NCBI RefSeq assembly: GCF_006715495.1
Contig: NZ_VFNI01000004.1
Coordinates: 377,013-441,012, forward strand
DNA: 64,000 nucleotides
Source of the DNA: Herbaspirillum sp. SJZ106
GTDB lineage: Bacteria; Pseudomonadota; Gammaproteobacteria; Burkholderiales; Burkholderiaceae_D
Direction: 5' to 3'
A model generated the notes under the pieces. It had not been told where the DNA came from, searched no databases, and worked only from the letters and a program-made list of their open reading frames with translations. A program made the translations under genes and the position numbers. Shown in pieces: positions 20,357 through 31,056 of the stretch; the stretch's first letter is position 1, and every line of letters starts with the position of its first letter.

Positions 20357-20424
20357 GATATCTGCATGTGTTCGGAGGCGCGGCCTCCGGAGCGCTCAAT
20401 GACACATTTCAACAGGAGGATGAC

Positions 20425-21945
20425 ATGAATCTGGCAGACATCAGCAAACTGGGTGTGAAGAACCCGTTCAAGCAACGCTACGACAACTTTATCGGCGGCA
20501 AATTTGTGCCGCCGGCCAACGGCGCCTACTTCGAAAACGTCACGCCGGTCACCGGCAAGCCATTTTGTGAAATTGCCCGTTCCACTGCGGAAGATATCGA
20601 ACTGGCGCTGGACGCCGCGCATGCGGCAAAAGCCGCCTGGGGCAAAACCTCGCCGGCCGAACGCGCCGATATCCTGAACCGCATTGCCGATCGCATGCAA
20701 GCCAACCTGGAATTGCTGGCGACGGCCGAGACGATCGATAACGGCAAGCCGATCCGCGAAACCATGGCGGCCGATATTCCGCTGGCGATCGATCATTTCC
20801 GTTACTTTGCCGGTTGCATCCGTGCGCAGGAAGGCAGCATCGCCCAGATCGATTCCGAAACCTATGCGTATCACTTCCATGAACCGCTGGGCGTGGTCGG
20901 CCAGATCATTCCATGGAATTTCCCGATCCTGATGGGGGTCTGGAAAATGGCGCCGGCGCTGGCCGCCGGCAATTGCATCGTGCTCAAGCCGGCTGAGCAG
21001 ACCCCGGCATCGATCATGGTCCTGATGGAACTGATCGGCGACCTGTTGCCGCCGGGCGTGCTGAACGTGGTCAACGGCTTCGGCCTGGAAGCGGGGAAAC
21101 CATTGGCCTCCAGCAAGCGTATCGCCAAGATCGCCTTCACCGGTGAAACCGGCACCGGGCGCCTGATCATGCAATATGCGTCGCAAAACCTGATCCCGGT
21201 GACGCTGGAACTGGGCGGCAAGTCGCCCAACATTTTCTTTGCCGATGTGATGGATCAGGACGACGCATTCTTCGACAAGTGCCTGGAAGGCTTTGCCATG
21301 TTTGCGCTGAACCAGGGGGAAGTGTGCACTTGCCCGTCGCGCGTACTGATTCAGGAGTCGATCTACGATCGCTTCATCGAGCGCGCCGTCAAGCGCGTGG
21401 CGGCGATCAAGCAAGGCAATCCGCTCGACAAGAGCACCATGATCGGCGCGCAGGCTTCCCAGGAGCAATTGGAAAAGATTCTGTCCTACATGGATATCGG
21501 CCGCCAGGAAGGCGCGCAAACCTTGCTCGGCGGCGCCCGCCAGGCCCTGAAGGGAGATCTCGAAAACGGATACTACGTGCAACCGACGATTTTCAAGGGG
21601 CACAACAAGATGCGCATCTTCCAGGAAGAAATCTTTGGCCCGGTGGTATCGGTCACGACCTTCAAGGATGAAGCGGAAGCATTGGAAATCGCCAACGACA
21701 CGCTGTACGGTCTGGGCGCCGGCTTGTGGACGCGCGACGGTTCGCGTGCGTTCCGCGTCGGCCGTGCGATTCAGGCTGGCCGCGTGTGGACCAATTGCTA
21801 TCACCTGTATCCGGCCCATGCGGCATTCGGCGGTTACAAGCAATCCGGCATCGGACGCGAAAACCACAAGATGATGCTGGATCACTACCAGCAAACCAAA
21901 AATCTCCTGGTCAGCTACAACCCGAACGCAATGGGCTTCTTCTGA
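20425..21945 (+). CDS. exaC: NAD-dependent aldehyde dehydrogenase (acetaldehyde type)
   Basis: 506 residues from the ATG preceded by AGGAGG; the longer frame upstream is not needed. It oxidises an aldehyde, probably acetaldehyde, to the acid. Motifs seen are [19 protein letters not shown], the cofactor loop FTGETGTGR, the general-base segment [12 protein letters not shown] and the catalytic Cys301 in GEVCTCPSR. The length and the [21 protein letters not shown]-terminus fit the ExaC/AcoD group. It has its own sigma-54 promoter and terminator and precedes a DUF779 gene, a common pairing. Confidence 0.93.
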   Translation: MNLADISKLGVKNPFKQRYDNFIGGKFVPPANGAYFENVTPVTGKPFCEIARSTAEDIELALDAAHAAKAAWGKTSPAERADILNRIADRMQANLELLATAETIDNGKPIRETMAADIPLAIDHFRYFAGCIRAQEGSIAQIDSETYAYHFHEPLGVVGQIIPWNFPILMGVWKMAPALAAGNCIVLKPAEQTPASIMVLMELIGDLLPPGVLNVVNGFGLEAGKPLASSKRIAKIAFTGETGTGRLIMQYASQNLIPVTLELGGKSPNIFFADVMDQDDAFFDKCLEGFAMFALNQGEVCTCPSRVLIQESIYDRFIERAVKRVAAIKQGNPLDKSTMIGAQASQEQLEKILSYMDIGRQEGAQTLLGGARQALKGDLENGYYVQPTIFKGHNKMRIFQEEIFGPVVSVTTFKDEAEALEIANDTLYGLGAGLWTRDGSRAFRVGRAIQAGRVWTNCYHLYPAHAAFGGYKQSGIGRENHKMMLDHYQQTKNLLVSYNPNAMGFF

Positions 21946-21957
21946 TCAATGCGGGTT

Positions 21958-21989
21958 GCGGCATATCGAAAGGTATGCCGCTTTTTTTT
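21958..21989 (+). terminator. Rho-independent terminator after the aldehyde dehydrogenase gene
   Basis: GCGGCATA and TATGCCGC form an eight-base stem, followed by eight T. It lies just 11 bases before the DUF779 start, so DUF779 depends on read-through or on a promoter not recognised here. Confidence 0.85.
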
Positions 21990-21999
21990 CGAGGGCACT

Positions 22000-22419
22000 A
22001 TGACTCATTCCTTCATCGCGCGCGTGATCGCCACCGACGAGGCCATTGCCTTTATCCGCAGTTTGCATGAGCGGCATGGCGCCTTGATGTTCTTCCAGTC
22101 GGGCGGCTGTTGCGATGGCAGTTCGCCGATGTGCTACGCGCTGGGCGATTTCGAACTGAGCGAAACCGATGTCTTCATGGGCCTGCTGGACGGCGCCCCT
22201 TTTTACATGGGCGCCGAGCAGTTCGAGTATTGGAAGCATACCCAACTCATCATCGATGTCGTGCCGGGCATGGGCGGCATGTTTTCGCTCGACAACGGCA
22301 CCGGAAAACGTTTTCTGACGCGCTCGAGATTGTTTTCCGATGAAGAGTATGAACAGGTGGAAATGACGTCGGCGCAAATCGGTCCGGAAACGGCCCTGGC
22401 AGCGGAAAAGTCGTCGTAG
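22000..22419 (+). CDS. DUF779 domain protein
   Basis: 139 residues from the ATG at 22000. The DUF779 signature is clear: [16 protein letters not shown] with three Cys, followed by [13 protein letters not shown] and [14 protein letters not shown]. The Cys-rich motif could bind metal or act in redox. Genes of this family are repeatedly found beside acetaldehyde/aldehyde dehydrogenases, as here, but no biochemical role is established. The ribosome-binding site is poor (GAGGGCACT). Confidence 0.85.
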   Translation: MTHSFIARVIATDEAIAFIRSLHERHGALMFFQSGGCCDGSSPMCYALGDFELSETDVFMGLLDGAPFYMGAEQFEYWKHTQLIIDVVPGMGGMFSLDNGTGKRFLTRSRLFSDEEYEQVEMTSAQIGPETALAAEKSS

Positions 22420-22425
22420 GTGTCT

Positions 22426-22461
22426 TGTTCCAGAGCGTGACAATTGCCCGCTTTTGGAACA
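22426..22461. promoter_or_regulatory. Putative upstream activator site, TGTTCCA-N22-TGGAACA
   Basis: TGTTCCA (22426-22432) and TGGAACA (22455-22461) repeat the pair seen before the TonB receptor gene, with one base more between them. The site ends 52 bases before the sigma-54 promoter of the alcohol dehydrogenase. Confidence 0.62.
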
Positions 22462-22513
22462 GGAAAAATCGCTTTATGCCGCCTGCCGATGCAGGAAATC
22501 GCGCGGATACGGT

Positions 22514-22529
22514 TGGCACGGGGATTGCC
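22514..22529 (+). promoter_or_regulatory. Sigma-54 promoter of the PQQ alcohol dehydrogenase gene
   Basis: TGGCACGGGGATTGCC is a full match to the sigma-54 consensus TGGCACG-N4-TTGC with ten bases between GG and GC. It ends 78 bases before the start codon. Confidence 0.85.
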
Positions 22530-22607
22530 TATACGGAGATGGCTTCACAACATGAATTCCAAAACGGCGTACTTGAAATAATTGATGCGAAAAAACAGGA
22601 GGATGAC

Positions 22608-24359
22608 ATGCAAAGAAAACTGATAGCAGGCTTGTTGGGCGTGGCGCTGAGCGGCGCGGGGCCAGTCGTGGCGTATGCGGCAGGCGTCACCGACGCCATG
22701 ATCGCCAAGGACGCCACCAATCCCGGCAGCGTCTTGTCGTGGGGCATGGGGACGCAGGGCCAGCGCTTTTCGCCGCTGACCCAGATCAATACCAAGACGG
22801 TCGGCAAGCTGGTGCCGGCGTGGTCGTTTTCCTTCGGCGGCGAGAAACAGCGCGGCCAGGAATCGCAGCCGCTGATATACAACGGCAAGATGTTCGTGAC
22901 CGGTTCGTACTCGCGCATCTATGCGATCGACATCAAAACCGGCGCCAAGCTGTGGAAGTATGAACACCGCCTGCCGGACGGCATCATGCCATGCTGTGAC
23001 GTGGTCAACCGCGGCGCGGCGCTGTACGACAATCTGGTGATTTTCGGCACGCTGGATGCGCAACTGGTCGCGCTGGACCAGGATACCGGCAAGATCGTCT
23101 GGAAAGAAAAAGTGGATGACTACGCCGCCGGCTATTCGATGTCGGCCGCGCCGCTCATCGCCAAGGGCCTGTTGCTGACCGGCGTTTCCGGCGGCGAGTT
23201 CGGCGTGGTCGGACGGGTCGACGCGCGTGATCCGAAGACCGGGCAACTGGTCTGGAGCCGGCCGATGATCGAAGGCCACATGGGCTACAAGTACGACAAG
23301 GACGGCAAGGCCACCGAAAACGGCATTACCGGCACGACCAACAAGAGCTGGCCCGGCGAATTGTGGAAAACCGGCGGCGGCGCTACCTGGCTCGGCGGCA
23401 CCTATGATCCGACTACCGGCCTGGCTTATTTCGGCACCGGCAATCCGGCGCCATGGAACAGCCACCTGCGGCCCGGCGACAATCTGTATTCGTCCTCCAC
23501 CGTGGCGCTCGATATCGAAACCGGCCAGATCAAGTGGAGCTACCAGACGACCCCGCACGACGGCTGGGATTACGATGGCGTCAACGAGTTCATCACGTTC
23601 GACATGGACGGCAAGCGTATGGGTGGCAAGGCCGACCGCAATGGCTTTTTCTACGTGATCGACGCCAAGGATGGCAAGCTGCAAAACGCCTTCCCGTTCG
23701 TCAACAAGATCACCTGGGCTTCCGGCATCGATCTGAAGACCGGGCGTCCGAATTACATCGACAAGGGCCGTCCGGGCGACCCGACCAAGGGTGAAGAAGG
23801 CAAGAAGGGCGCCACCGTATTTGCCGCTCCGGCGTTCCTCGGCGCCAAGAACCAGATGCCGATGGCCTACAGCCCGCAAACCAAACTGTTCTATGTGCCG
23901 GCCAATGAATGGGGCATGGATATCTGGAACGAACCGGTCACTTACAAGAAGGGCGGGGCTTTCCTCGGCGCCGGTTTCACCATTCATCCGATCAATGAAG
24001 ATTACATCGGCGCCATGCGCGCGGTGGATCCGAAGACCGGCAAGATCGTCTGGGAAATCAAGAACAATGCGCCGCTCTGGGGCGGTGTGATGACGACTGC
24101 CGGCGGCCTGGTGTTCTACGGCACGCCGGAAGGATTCCTCAAGGCGGTAGATGCCAAGAGCGGCAAGGAATTGTGGAAATTCCAGACCGGTTCCGGCGTG
24201 GTCGCGCCTCCGGTGACCTGGAAAGACGGCGATACGCAATACGTCGCCGTGGTGTCCGGCTGGGGCGGCGCAGTGCCGCTGTGGGGCGGCGAAGTGGCGA
24301 AGAAGGTCAACTTCCTCGAACAGGGCGGTTCGGTCTGGGTTTTCAAGCTGGCAAAATAA
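22608..24359 (+). CDS. PQQ-dependent alcohol dehydrogenase, lanthanide-type metal site
   Basis: 583 residues from an ATG with AGGAGG seven bases upstream. A signal peptide (ending near AYA, residue 26) sends it to the periplasm, where it oxidises a primary alcohol with pyrroloquinoline quinone. The adjacent Cys129-Cys130 pair ([10 protein letters not shown]) is the vicinal disulphide of these enzymes. Catalytic Asp321 is in [10 protein letters not shown]; Asp323 two residues on is the extra ligand found in XoxF, PedH and ExaF, where calcium enzymes have Ala, Ser or Thr. Propeller motifs such as [18 protein letters not shown] follow. Sequence style fits the ethanol-oxidising group, but substrate is inferred. 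Confidence 0.92.
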   Translation: MQRKLIAGLLGVALSGAGPVVAYAAGVTDAMIAKDATNPGSVLSWGMGTQGQRFSPLTQINTKTVGKLVPAWSFSFGGEKQRGQESQPLIYNGKMFVTGSYSRIYAIDIKTGAKLWKYEHRLPDGIMPCCDVVNRGAALYDNLVIFGTLDAQLVALDQDTGKIVWKEKVDDYAAGYSMSAAPLIAKGLLLTGVSGGEFGVVGRVDARDPKTGQLVWSRPMIEGHMGYKYDKDGKATENGITGTTNKSWPGELWKTGGGATWLGGTYDPTTGLAYFGTGNPAPWNSHLRPGDNLYSSSTVALDIETGQIKWSYQTTPHDGWDYDGVNEFITFDMDGKRMGGKADRNGFFYVIDAKDGKLQNAFPFVNKITWASGIDLKTGRPNYIDKGRPGDPTKGEEGKKGATVFAAPAFLGAKNQMPMAYSPQTKLFYVPANEWGMDIWNEPVTYKKGGAFLGAGFTIHPINEDYIGAMRAVDPKTGKIVWEIKNNAPLWGGVMTTAGGLVFYGTPEGFLKAVDAKSGKELWKFQTGSGVVAPPVTWKDGDTQYVAVVSGWGGAVPLWGGEVAKKVNFLEQGGSVWVFKLAK

Positions 24360-24503
24360 ATGCGGCAATGATACGGCTGCTGCCGGCAGCGATACAGGCA
24401 GCGGGCAGCAGCAATCAAGTTTTTTGGAATGTAATCAACGACAGCGATTCTCCAGGCTGTTGAGGCATGGCATCCATTTCCTTGCTCGTGCTTGAGCAGT
24501 TTT

Positions 24504-24535
24504 GGCTGACGACTGCGGTCGTCAGCCATTTTTTT
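24504..24535 (+). terminator. Rho-independent terminator between alcohol dehydrogenase and acetyl-CoA synthetase
   Basis: GGCTGACGAC and GTCGTCAGCC form a perfect ten-base stem with a TGCG loop, followed by ATTTTTTT. Only 65 bases remain before the synthetase start, so that gene's promoter must lie downstream of the hairpin or it depends on read-through. Confidence 0.88.
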
Positions 24536-24600
24536 GCCCGCGCCGCAGGGATCGGCTTGCCGGCCGATTCGCGCAACAATTCTTCACAGGCAGAATAGAC

Positions 24601-26583
<1,983 letters not shown>

Positions 26584-26707
26584 AGCCGGGGTCGGCGATG
26601 CCCGGGATGTTCAGGCTGAAACAGTCGGAAAATGGGCTGCCAAGAATGAACATGGGCATCGGCCGGATCCCAAGGAAAGGACAGGCGGAGCGGTTACTTG
26701 CCTGGGC

Positions 26708-27853
26708 TTACGAGGTCGATCGGAAAAAACGCCGCGAGTTGGCATCGGTCCTGAACAAGATCGGCTGCGATTCCGCGGTCGGTTTGCTGCGCGCGTGCAT
26801 CACAATATTGGTGACGTCGCCGTGCCGCTCCGATTTGGCGCAAACCGGGTCGGCCGCGGCGGCATCGCCGGTCAAGGCAAAGGCTTGGCAGCGGCAGCCG
26901 CCAAAATCCTTTTTCTTTTCATCGCAACTGCGGCAGGGTTCCTGCATCCAGTCGTCGCCGCGGAACCGGTTGAAGGCCTGGCTGCGCTGCCAGATCTCTT
27001 CGATGCTGTAGTCGGTGACATTGGGATAGCTGATGCCGGGCAGGCTGCGCGCAGCGTGGCAGGGCAGCGCGGTGCCGTCGGCGCCGATCGCCATGAATAC
27101 CGAACCCCAGCCATTCATGCAGGCCTTGGGGCGTTCTTCAAAATAGTCCGGCACCACGAACAGGATCTTCATCTTGTTGCCGATGCGGCTGCGGTATTCG
27201 TTCACCACCGCTTCGGCACGCTCGACCTGTTCGCGCAGCGGCATCAGATGCGCGCGATTGAGCATGCCCCAGCCATAGTATTGGGTATTGGCCAGTTCCA
27301 GATATTCGACCTCCATCGCCAGCGCCATGTCGATGATGCGCGCCACATGGTCGAGGTTGTATCGATGCAGCACGACATTGAGCACCATCGGATAATCGTA
27401 GCGCTTGATCAGTCCGGCAACGCGCGACTTGAGGTCGAAGGTTTTGGTGCTCGACAAGAAATCGTTCATTTCCTTGGTCGAATCCTGAAACGAAAGCTGG
27501 ATATGATCCAGGCCGAGCCGCTTCATGCGGGCAATGCGATCTTCGTTGAGGCCGATGCCGGAAGTGACCAGGTTGGTGTAATAGCCCAGCCCGTGAGCGG
27601 CGCCGATCAATTCTTCAAGGTCGTCGCGCAACAAGGGCTCGCCGCCGGAAAAACCGAGTTGCGCCGCGCCCAGCTTGCGCGCCTGCCGCATCACATCGAT
27701 CCACTGCGCGGTGTCGAGCTCGTTGCGGTTCTCGGCATAGTTGAGCGGGTTATAGCAAAACACGCAATGCAGCGGACAGCGATAGGTCAGCTCGGCCAGC
27801 AGCCACAGCGGCGGCGGGACGGCGGCGGTTTCAGGAAATCCAGTTGCGCTCAT
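26708..27853 (-). CDS. pqqE: PQQ biosynthesis radical SAM enzyme PqqE
   Basis: 381 residues from the ATG at 27853, which lies inside pqqD (23-base overlap); the longer frame is rejected. PqqE forms the Glu-Tyr carbon-carbon cross-link in PqqA. The radical SAM cluster motif CPLHCVFCYNP is at about residues 22-32, with GFSGGEPLLRDD after it. The C-terminal SPASM region has the Cys residues of auxiliary Fe-S clusters (ALPCHAARSLPG, CRSCDEKKKDFGGCRCQAF, DPVC). The tail beyond that is about 40 residues of low-conservation sequence. Confidence 0.96.
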   Translation of the reverse strand: MSATGFPETAAVPPPLWLLAELTYRCPLHCVFCYNPLNYAENRNELDTAQWIDVMRQARKLGAAQLGFSGGEPLLRDDLEELIGAAHGLGYYTNLVTSGIGLNEDRIARMKRLGLDHIQLSFQDSTKEMNDFLSSTKTFDLKSRVAGLIKRYDYPMVLNVVLHRYNLDHVARIIDMALAMEVEYLELANTQYYGWGMLNRAHLMPLREQVERAEAVVNEYRSRIGNKMKILFVVPDYFEERPKACMNGWGSVFMAIGADGTALPCHAARSLPGISYPNVTDYSIEEIWQRSQAFNRFRGDDWMQEPCRSCDEKKKDFGGCRCQAFALTGDAAAADPVCAKSERHGDVTNIVMHARSKPTAESQPILFRTDANSRRFFRSTS

Positions 27854-28094
27854 TGGCGATCCGTAAGAAATCATCGACATCGGGACGCAGGCCGCTGACC
27901 GAGAACGCCCGTTCCAGATCCAAGGTGATGCCGGCGACATCATGTGCGCCGTCGCACAGCTTCAGAATTTCGGCCGCGCTGCGGTTGAGCTTGATCATGC
28001 CTTCCGGATACAGCAGCACGTAATTGCCTTGCGCTTCTTCCCATTGCAAGCGAAACAGGCGCGAGAGTCGGGGTTTTTCTGGCAGTGTCGTCAT
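27831..28094 (-). CDS. pqqD: PQQ biosynthesis peptide chaperone PqqD
   Basis: 87 residues, normal for PqqD. It binds the PqqA peptide and presents it to PqqE. The conserved core is visible: QWEEAQGNYVLLYPEGMIKLNRSAAEIL followed by LCDGAHDVAGI. It begins 39 bases after pqqC and overlaps pqqE by 23 bases. Coupled translation of D and E fits the complex they form. Confidence 0.94.
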   Translation of the reverse strand: MTTLPEKPRLSRLFRLQWEEAQGNYVLLYPEGMIKLNRSAAEILKLCDGAHDVAGITLDLERAFSVSGLRPDVDDFLRIANERNWIS

Positions 28095-28133
28095 GATCTC
28101 AATGGCAGGAAAGTGGATGAATGATCGGTCCGG

Positions 28134-28850
28134 CTACGGATACGCTTTGTCGATGGCGTCCAGCATGCTCCACAGCACATCGAGTTTGAATTGGAGGATT
28201 TCCAGTGCGCGCTCCTGCTGGGCCCGGGTAACGAAATGGTCGAGCGTGACTTGCAAGCCGTGTTCGACATCGCGCTCGGCCAGCGAGATGCGGCTGCGGA
28301 AATACTGCAAGCCATCGGACTCGATCCAGCTGTAGTGTTGCGGCCAGTTGGCCAGCCGGTCTTTGTGGATTTTCGGCGCAAACATTTCGGTCAGCGAAGA
28401 GCAGACCGCTTCTTGCCACGGCGCACGGCGAGCAAAGTTGACATAGGCATCGACCGCAAAACGTACGCCGGGCGCCACATGCCGCAGCGACCATAATTCC
28501 TCGCGCGGGATGCCGGCGGCGCCGGCCAGCCGGCTCCAGGCTTCGATGCCGCCGGCATTGCCCTCCCATCCATCATGGTCGAGTATGCGCTGGACCCATT
28601 TCCTGCGGGTTTCGCGGTCGGGGCAATTGGCGATGATGGCGCCGTCCTTTTGCGGAATGTTGATCTGGTAATAAAAGCGGTTGGCAATCCAGCCGCGCAC
28701 CTGGTCGGGGCTGAGCAAGCCATCGTTCATCTTGACGTTGAACGGATGGTGAATGTGGTAACCGGCGCCCTTGGCGCGCAGGCGTGATTCGAATTCGGCA
28801 CGGTCCCATGCCGGCAGTGCGGTTGATGCTGCGCAGGCGGGCTGGTTCAT
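28134..28850 (-). CDS. pqqC: Pyrroloquinoline-quinone synthase PqqC
   Basis: 238 residues. PqqC is the cofactorless oxidase that performs the final ring closure and oxidation to PQQ. Recognisable stretches are [32 protein letters not shown], and the [22 protein letters not shown] block with active-site His and Tyr. The start overlaps the pqqB stop by four bases (ATGA). It is all-helical, TenA-like in fold. Confidence 0.96.
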   Translation of the reverse strand: MNQPACAASTALPAWDRAEFESRLRAKGAGYHIHHPFNVKMNDGLLSPDQVRGWIANRFYYQINIPQKDGAIIANCPDRETRRKWVQRILDHDGWEGNAGGIEAWSRLAGAAGIPREELWSLRHVAPGVRFAVDAYVNFARRAPWQEAVCSSLTEMFAPKIHKDRLANWPQHYSWIESDGLQYFRSRISLAERDVEHGLQVTLDHFVTRAQQERALEILQFKLDVLWSMLDAIDKAYP

Positions 28851-29764
28851 AGTTCGATTTCCATTCCATCCCAGGCGACCTCGATACCGTGCCGCGTCAA
28901 CGTGGCGCGTTCGGCGGAGTCTTCGTCAAGTATCGGGTTGGTGTTGTTGATGTGGATCAGGATCTTGCGGGTATCGTTGATCGTATCCAGCACGTCGATC
29001 ATGCCGCCCGGGCCGGATTGCGGCAGGTGCCCCATGTCGGCGGCCTTTTTCCTGGAGAAGCCGAGGTTGATCATTTCATCTTCGCTCCAGAAGGTGCCGT
29101 CGACGAGAAGGCAATCGGCGGCATGCATGGCCGCCAGCACATGCGCTTCGAGTTCGCCCAGGCCGGGCGCGTAAAACAGTTTTTTGCCGGTCTTGCGGTT
29201 TTCGATGATGAGGCCCAGGTTGTCGCCCGGTTGCGGCAATTCCCGATGCGGTGAATACGGCGGGGCCTTGCTGGTCAGCGGCAACGGCGTGAAACGGAGG
29301 TCTTCGATTTGCGGCAATTCCTGCGATGACGGCGTCTGGTTCGGCGCCAGCACATGCCATTGCACGCGGCAGTAATGCGACAGCACGTGCACCAGCGGCA
29401 AACCGCCGGTCAGGTCGTCCCAGACCGCGGCCGAACAATACAGCGGCAAGGGCTTGCCTTCGCGCAGCATGAGCAAGCCGGTAACGTGGTCGATCTGGGC
29501 ATCCATGAGCATCACGGCGGCGATGCCGGTGTCGCGGGCGGCGCGCGCCGGTTGCAGCGCCGGCGTCGCCTTGATCTGGGTCAGGATATCGGGTGATGCA
29601 TTGATCAGCAGCCAGTCGCGGCCATTGGACGATACCGCGATCGATGATTGCGTGCGGGGCCTGGCGTTGATGACGCCTTCGCGTACCCCTTTGCAGTTGC
29701 GGCAATTGCAGTTCCATTGTGGGAAGCCGCCGCCCGCCGCAGAACCTAATACGATGATTTTCAT
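28847..29764 (-). CDS. pqqB: PQQ biosynthesis protein PqqB
   Basis: 305 residues of the metallo-beta-lactamase fold. It starts [21 protein letters not shown]; the Cys pair near the N-terminus (NCNCRNC) is typical. Further motifs are [15 protein letters not shown] and GTFWSEDEM and the C-terminal HINNTNPIL. PqqB has been shown to be an iron-dependent hydroxylase of a Tyr-derived precursor in other bacteria. It follows pqqA after an 80-base gap containing a stem-loop. Confidence 0.95.
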   Translation of the reverse strand: MKIIVLGSAAGGGFPQWNCNCRNCKGVREGVINARPRTQSSIAVSSNGRDWLLINASPDILTQIKATPALQPARAARDTGIAAVMLMDAQIDHVTGLLMLREGKPLPLYCSAAVWDDLTGGLPLVHVLSHYCRVQWHVLAPNQTPSSQELPQIEDLRFTPLPLTSKAPPYSPHRELPQPGDNLGLIIENRKTGKKLFYAPGLGELEAHVLAAMHAADCLLVDGTFWSEDEMINLGFSRKKAADMGHLPQSGPGGMIDVLDTINDTRKILIHINNTNPILDEDSAERATLTRHGIEVAWDGMEIEL

Positions 29765-29796
29765 TATGTGCCGGGGTCAGATCCAGAGAGGGGCAG

Positions 29797-29825
29797 GCGC
29801 GGCAATCGTTATGCGACTGCCGCGC
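29797..29825 (-). promoter_or_regulatory. Stem-loop between pqqA and pqqB
   Basis: GCGCGGCA (29797-29804) and TGCCGCGC (29818-29825) form an eight-base GC-rich stem with a 13-base loop and no T-run. Such intergenic hairpins let the substrate peptide be made in excess over the enzymes by partial termination or 3'-end protection; that role here is inferred from placement. Confidence 0.5.
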
Positions 29826-29845
29826 ATTCCCGGATATCAGCGGAA

Positions 29846-29920
29846 TTAACGATTGGCGATATACATCGTGATTTCAAAGCCAAAACGCAGATCGGAAAAC
29901 TCAGGTTTGCTCCATGTCAT
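29846..29920 (-). CDS. pqqA: PQQ precursor peptide PqqA
   Basis: A 24-residue peptide starting [12 protein letters not shown] and ending EITMYIANR. The ExxxY motif that supplies the PQQ backbone is present as Glu16 and Tyr20, one residue later than in the 23-residue Klebsiella peptide. GGAGAC lies four bases upstream of the ATG. It is the first gene of a pqqABCDE operon read leftwards. It is ribosomally made, bound by PqqD, cross-linked by PqqE and then proteolysed. Confidence 0.93.
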   Translation of the reverse strand: MTWSKPEFSDLRFGFEITMYIANR

Positions 29921-30012
29921 GTTTGTCTCCATCAATGGGTTGAAAAAAAACGGGTACGATTTGTGATTGCATGTCAGCATCGTGTTCATGTTCCCTTGCC
30001 GCTGGCGCAATC

Positions 30013-31011
30013 ATGTCGATAAACGCAAGTTCCGTGCCGAAGTCCAATCCCGTTCCGCTGCGTTCCGGCCATCTGCCGGACAGTGCCGGCCACCGTGTCT
30101 ATTTCGCCGAGTTCGGATGCGCCGACGGCCCAGCCAGCGTGGTGTTGCATGGCGGCCCCGGCGGCAGAAGCCAGTTGTCGATGCTGGAGTGGTTCGACCT
30201 GACGCGGCAGCGCGTGGTGTTGTTCGATCAGCGCGGCGCCGGCCTCAGCTTGCCGGCCGGCGAGCTGGCGCACAACACGACTGCCGATCTGGTCGCCGAT
30301 ATCGAACGGCTGCGGGCCTATCTCGGGATCGGATGCTGGCATGTCATCGGCGGCTCATGGGGCGCGGTGCCGGCGATCCTGTATGCCGGCAGTTATCCGC
30401 AGCGCTTGCGCGGGCTGGTGTTGCGCGGCAGCTTTTTGACCAGCCCGCGCGAGATGCAATGGTTCTTCCAGGATCTGCAGGCGCTGGCGCCGCAGGCGTG
30501 GGCGCGCCTGACGCAGGGCTGGAACCGGGCGCAGAAACAGCAGGTGCTTCATTCCTTAACAGTGTTGTTGCAAAATGGGACGGTTGCCCGGCAACGTGAC
30601 GGGGCGGCCAGGTGGGGGAGTTACGAAGACGCGCTGATGCTGGCGATGAACGGGGCGGCGCCGAGGGCGTTGGCCGCGGCCGATGGCGACATGACGCCGG
30701 CCCGCCTCAACAAATACCGCATCCAGGCGCATTATTTGTCGCAGCACTGTTTCACCAGCGAGCGGAAGTTGTTGCGTGCGGCGCGCCAGGCCGATGCGGC
30801 CGGCATTCCCGCCATCATCATTCATGGCACCCGCGACTGGATCTGTCCGCCGCAAAACGCCGTCCGGCTGCAACGCTTCATGCCGGCGGCAGACCTGCGC
30901 TGGATTGCCGGCGGCGCCCATACCGCCGACGATGCGCTGATCGCCGCTGCATTGCGACAAGCGGTGGCGGATCTGCATCAGGCGCAGTCACCGCCGCCGC
31001 TGTCCGGATGA
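30013..31011 (+). CDS. Prolyl aminopeptidase-like alpha/beta hydrolase
   Basis: 332 residues from the ATG at 30013 (an earlier in-frame start at 29971 is possible). The peptidase S33 features are present: oxyanion HGGPGG, DQRGAGLS, nucleophile Ser in GGSWGAVPA, the Asp in HGTRDWICPP and the late His in GGAHTADD. It is divergent from pqqA with 92 bases between. Peptidases are needed to release the cross-linked PqqA fragment, and no pqqF is in the window, so a role in trimming PqqA is plausible but unproven. A general proline iminopeptidase is the plain alternative. Confidence 0.85.
   Translation: MSINASSVPKSNPVPLRSGHLPDSAGHRVYFAEFGCADGPASVVLHGGPGGRSQLSMLEWFDLTRQRVVLFDQRGAGLSLPAGELAHNTTADLVADIERLRAYLGIGCWHVIGGSWGAVPAILYAGSYPQRLRGLVLRGSFLTSPREMQWFFQDLQALAPQAWARLTQGWNRAQKQQVLHSLTVLLQNGTVARQRDGAARWGSYEDALMLAMNGAAPRALAAADGDMTPARLNKYRIQAHYLSQHCFTSERKLLRAARQADAAGIPAIIIHGTRDWICPPQNAVRLQRFMPAADLRWIAGGAHTADDALIAAALRQAVADLHQAQSPPPLSG
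30024..30039 (-). promoter_or_regulatory. Candidate sigma-54 promoter of the pqqABCDE operon
   Basis: Read on the minus strand: CGGCACGGAACTTGCG, with ten bases between GG and GC and a GGCACG/CTTGC pair. It lies about 100 bases upstream of pqqA and inside the first codons of the divergent hydrolase. The first base of the -24 box is C. Confidence 0.5.
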
Positions 31012-31056
31012 GCCGATGCGCTGCGGCGCAACATGCGTTGCCGATGCGCTCCAGGC

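Noticed and set aside
24459-24485. TGGCATCC...TTGCT resembling a sigma-54 promoter before acetyl-CoA synthetase
   Set aside because: GG and GC are 13 bases apart instead of ten, and a terminator lies between it and the gene.
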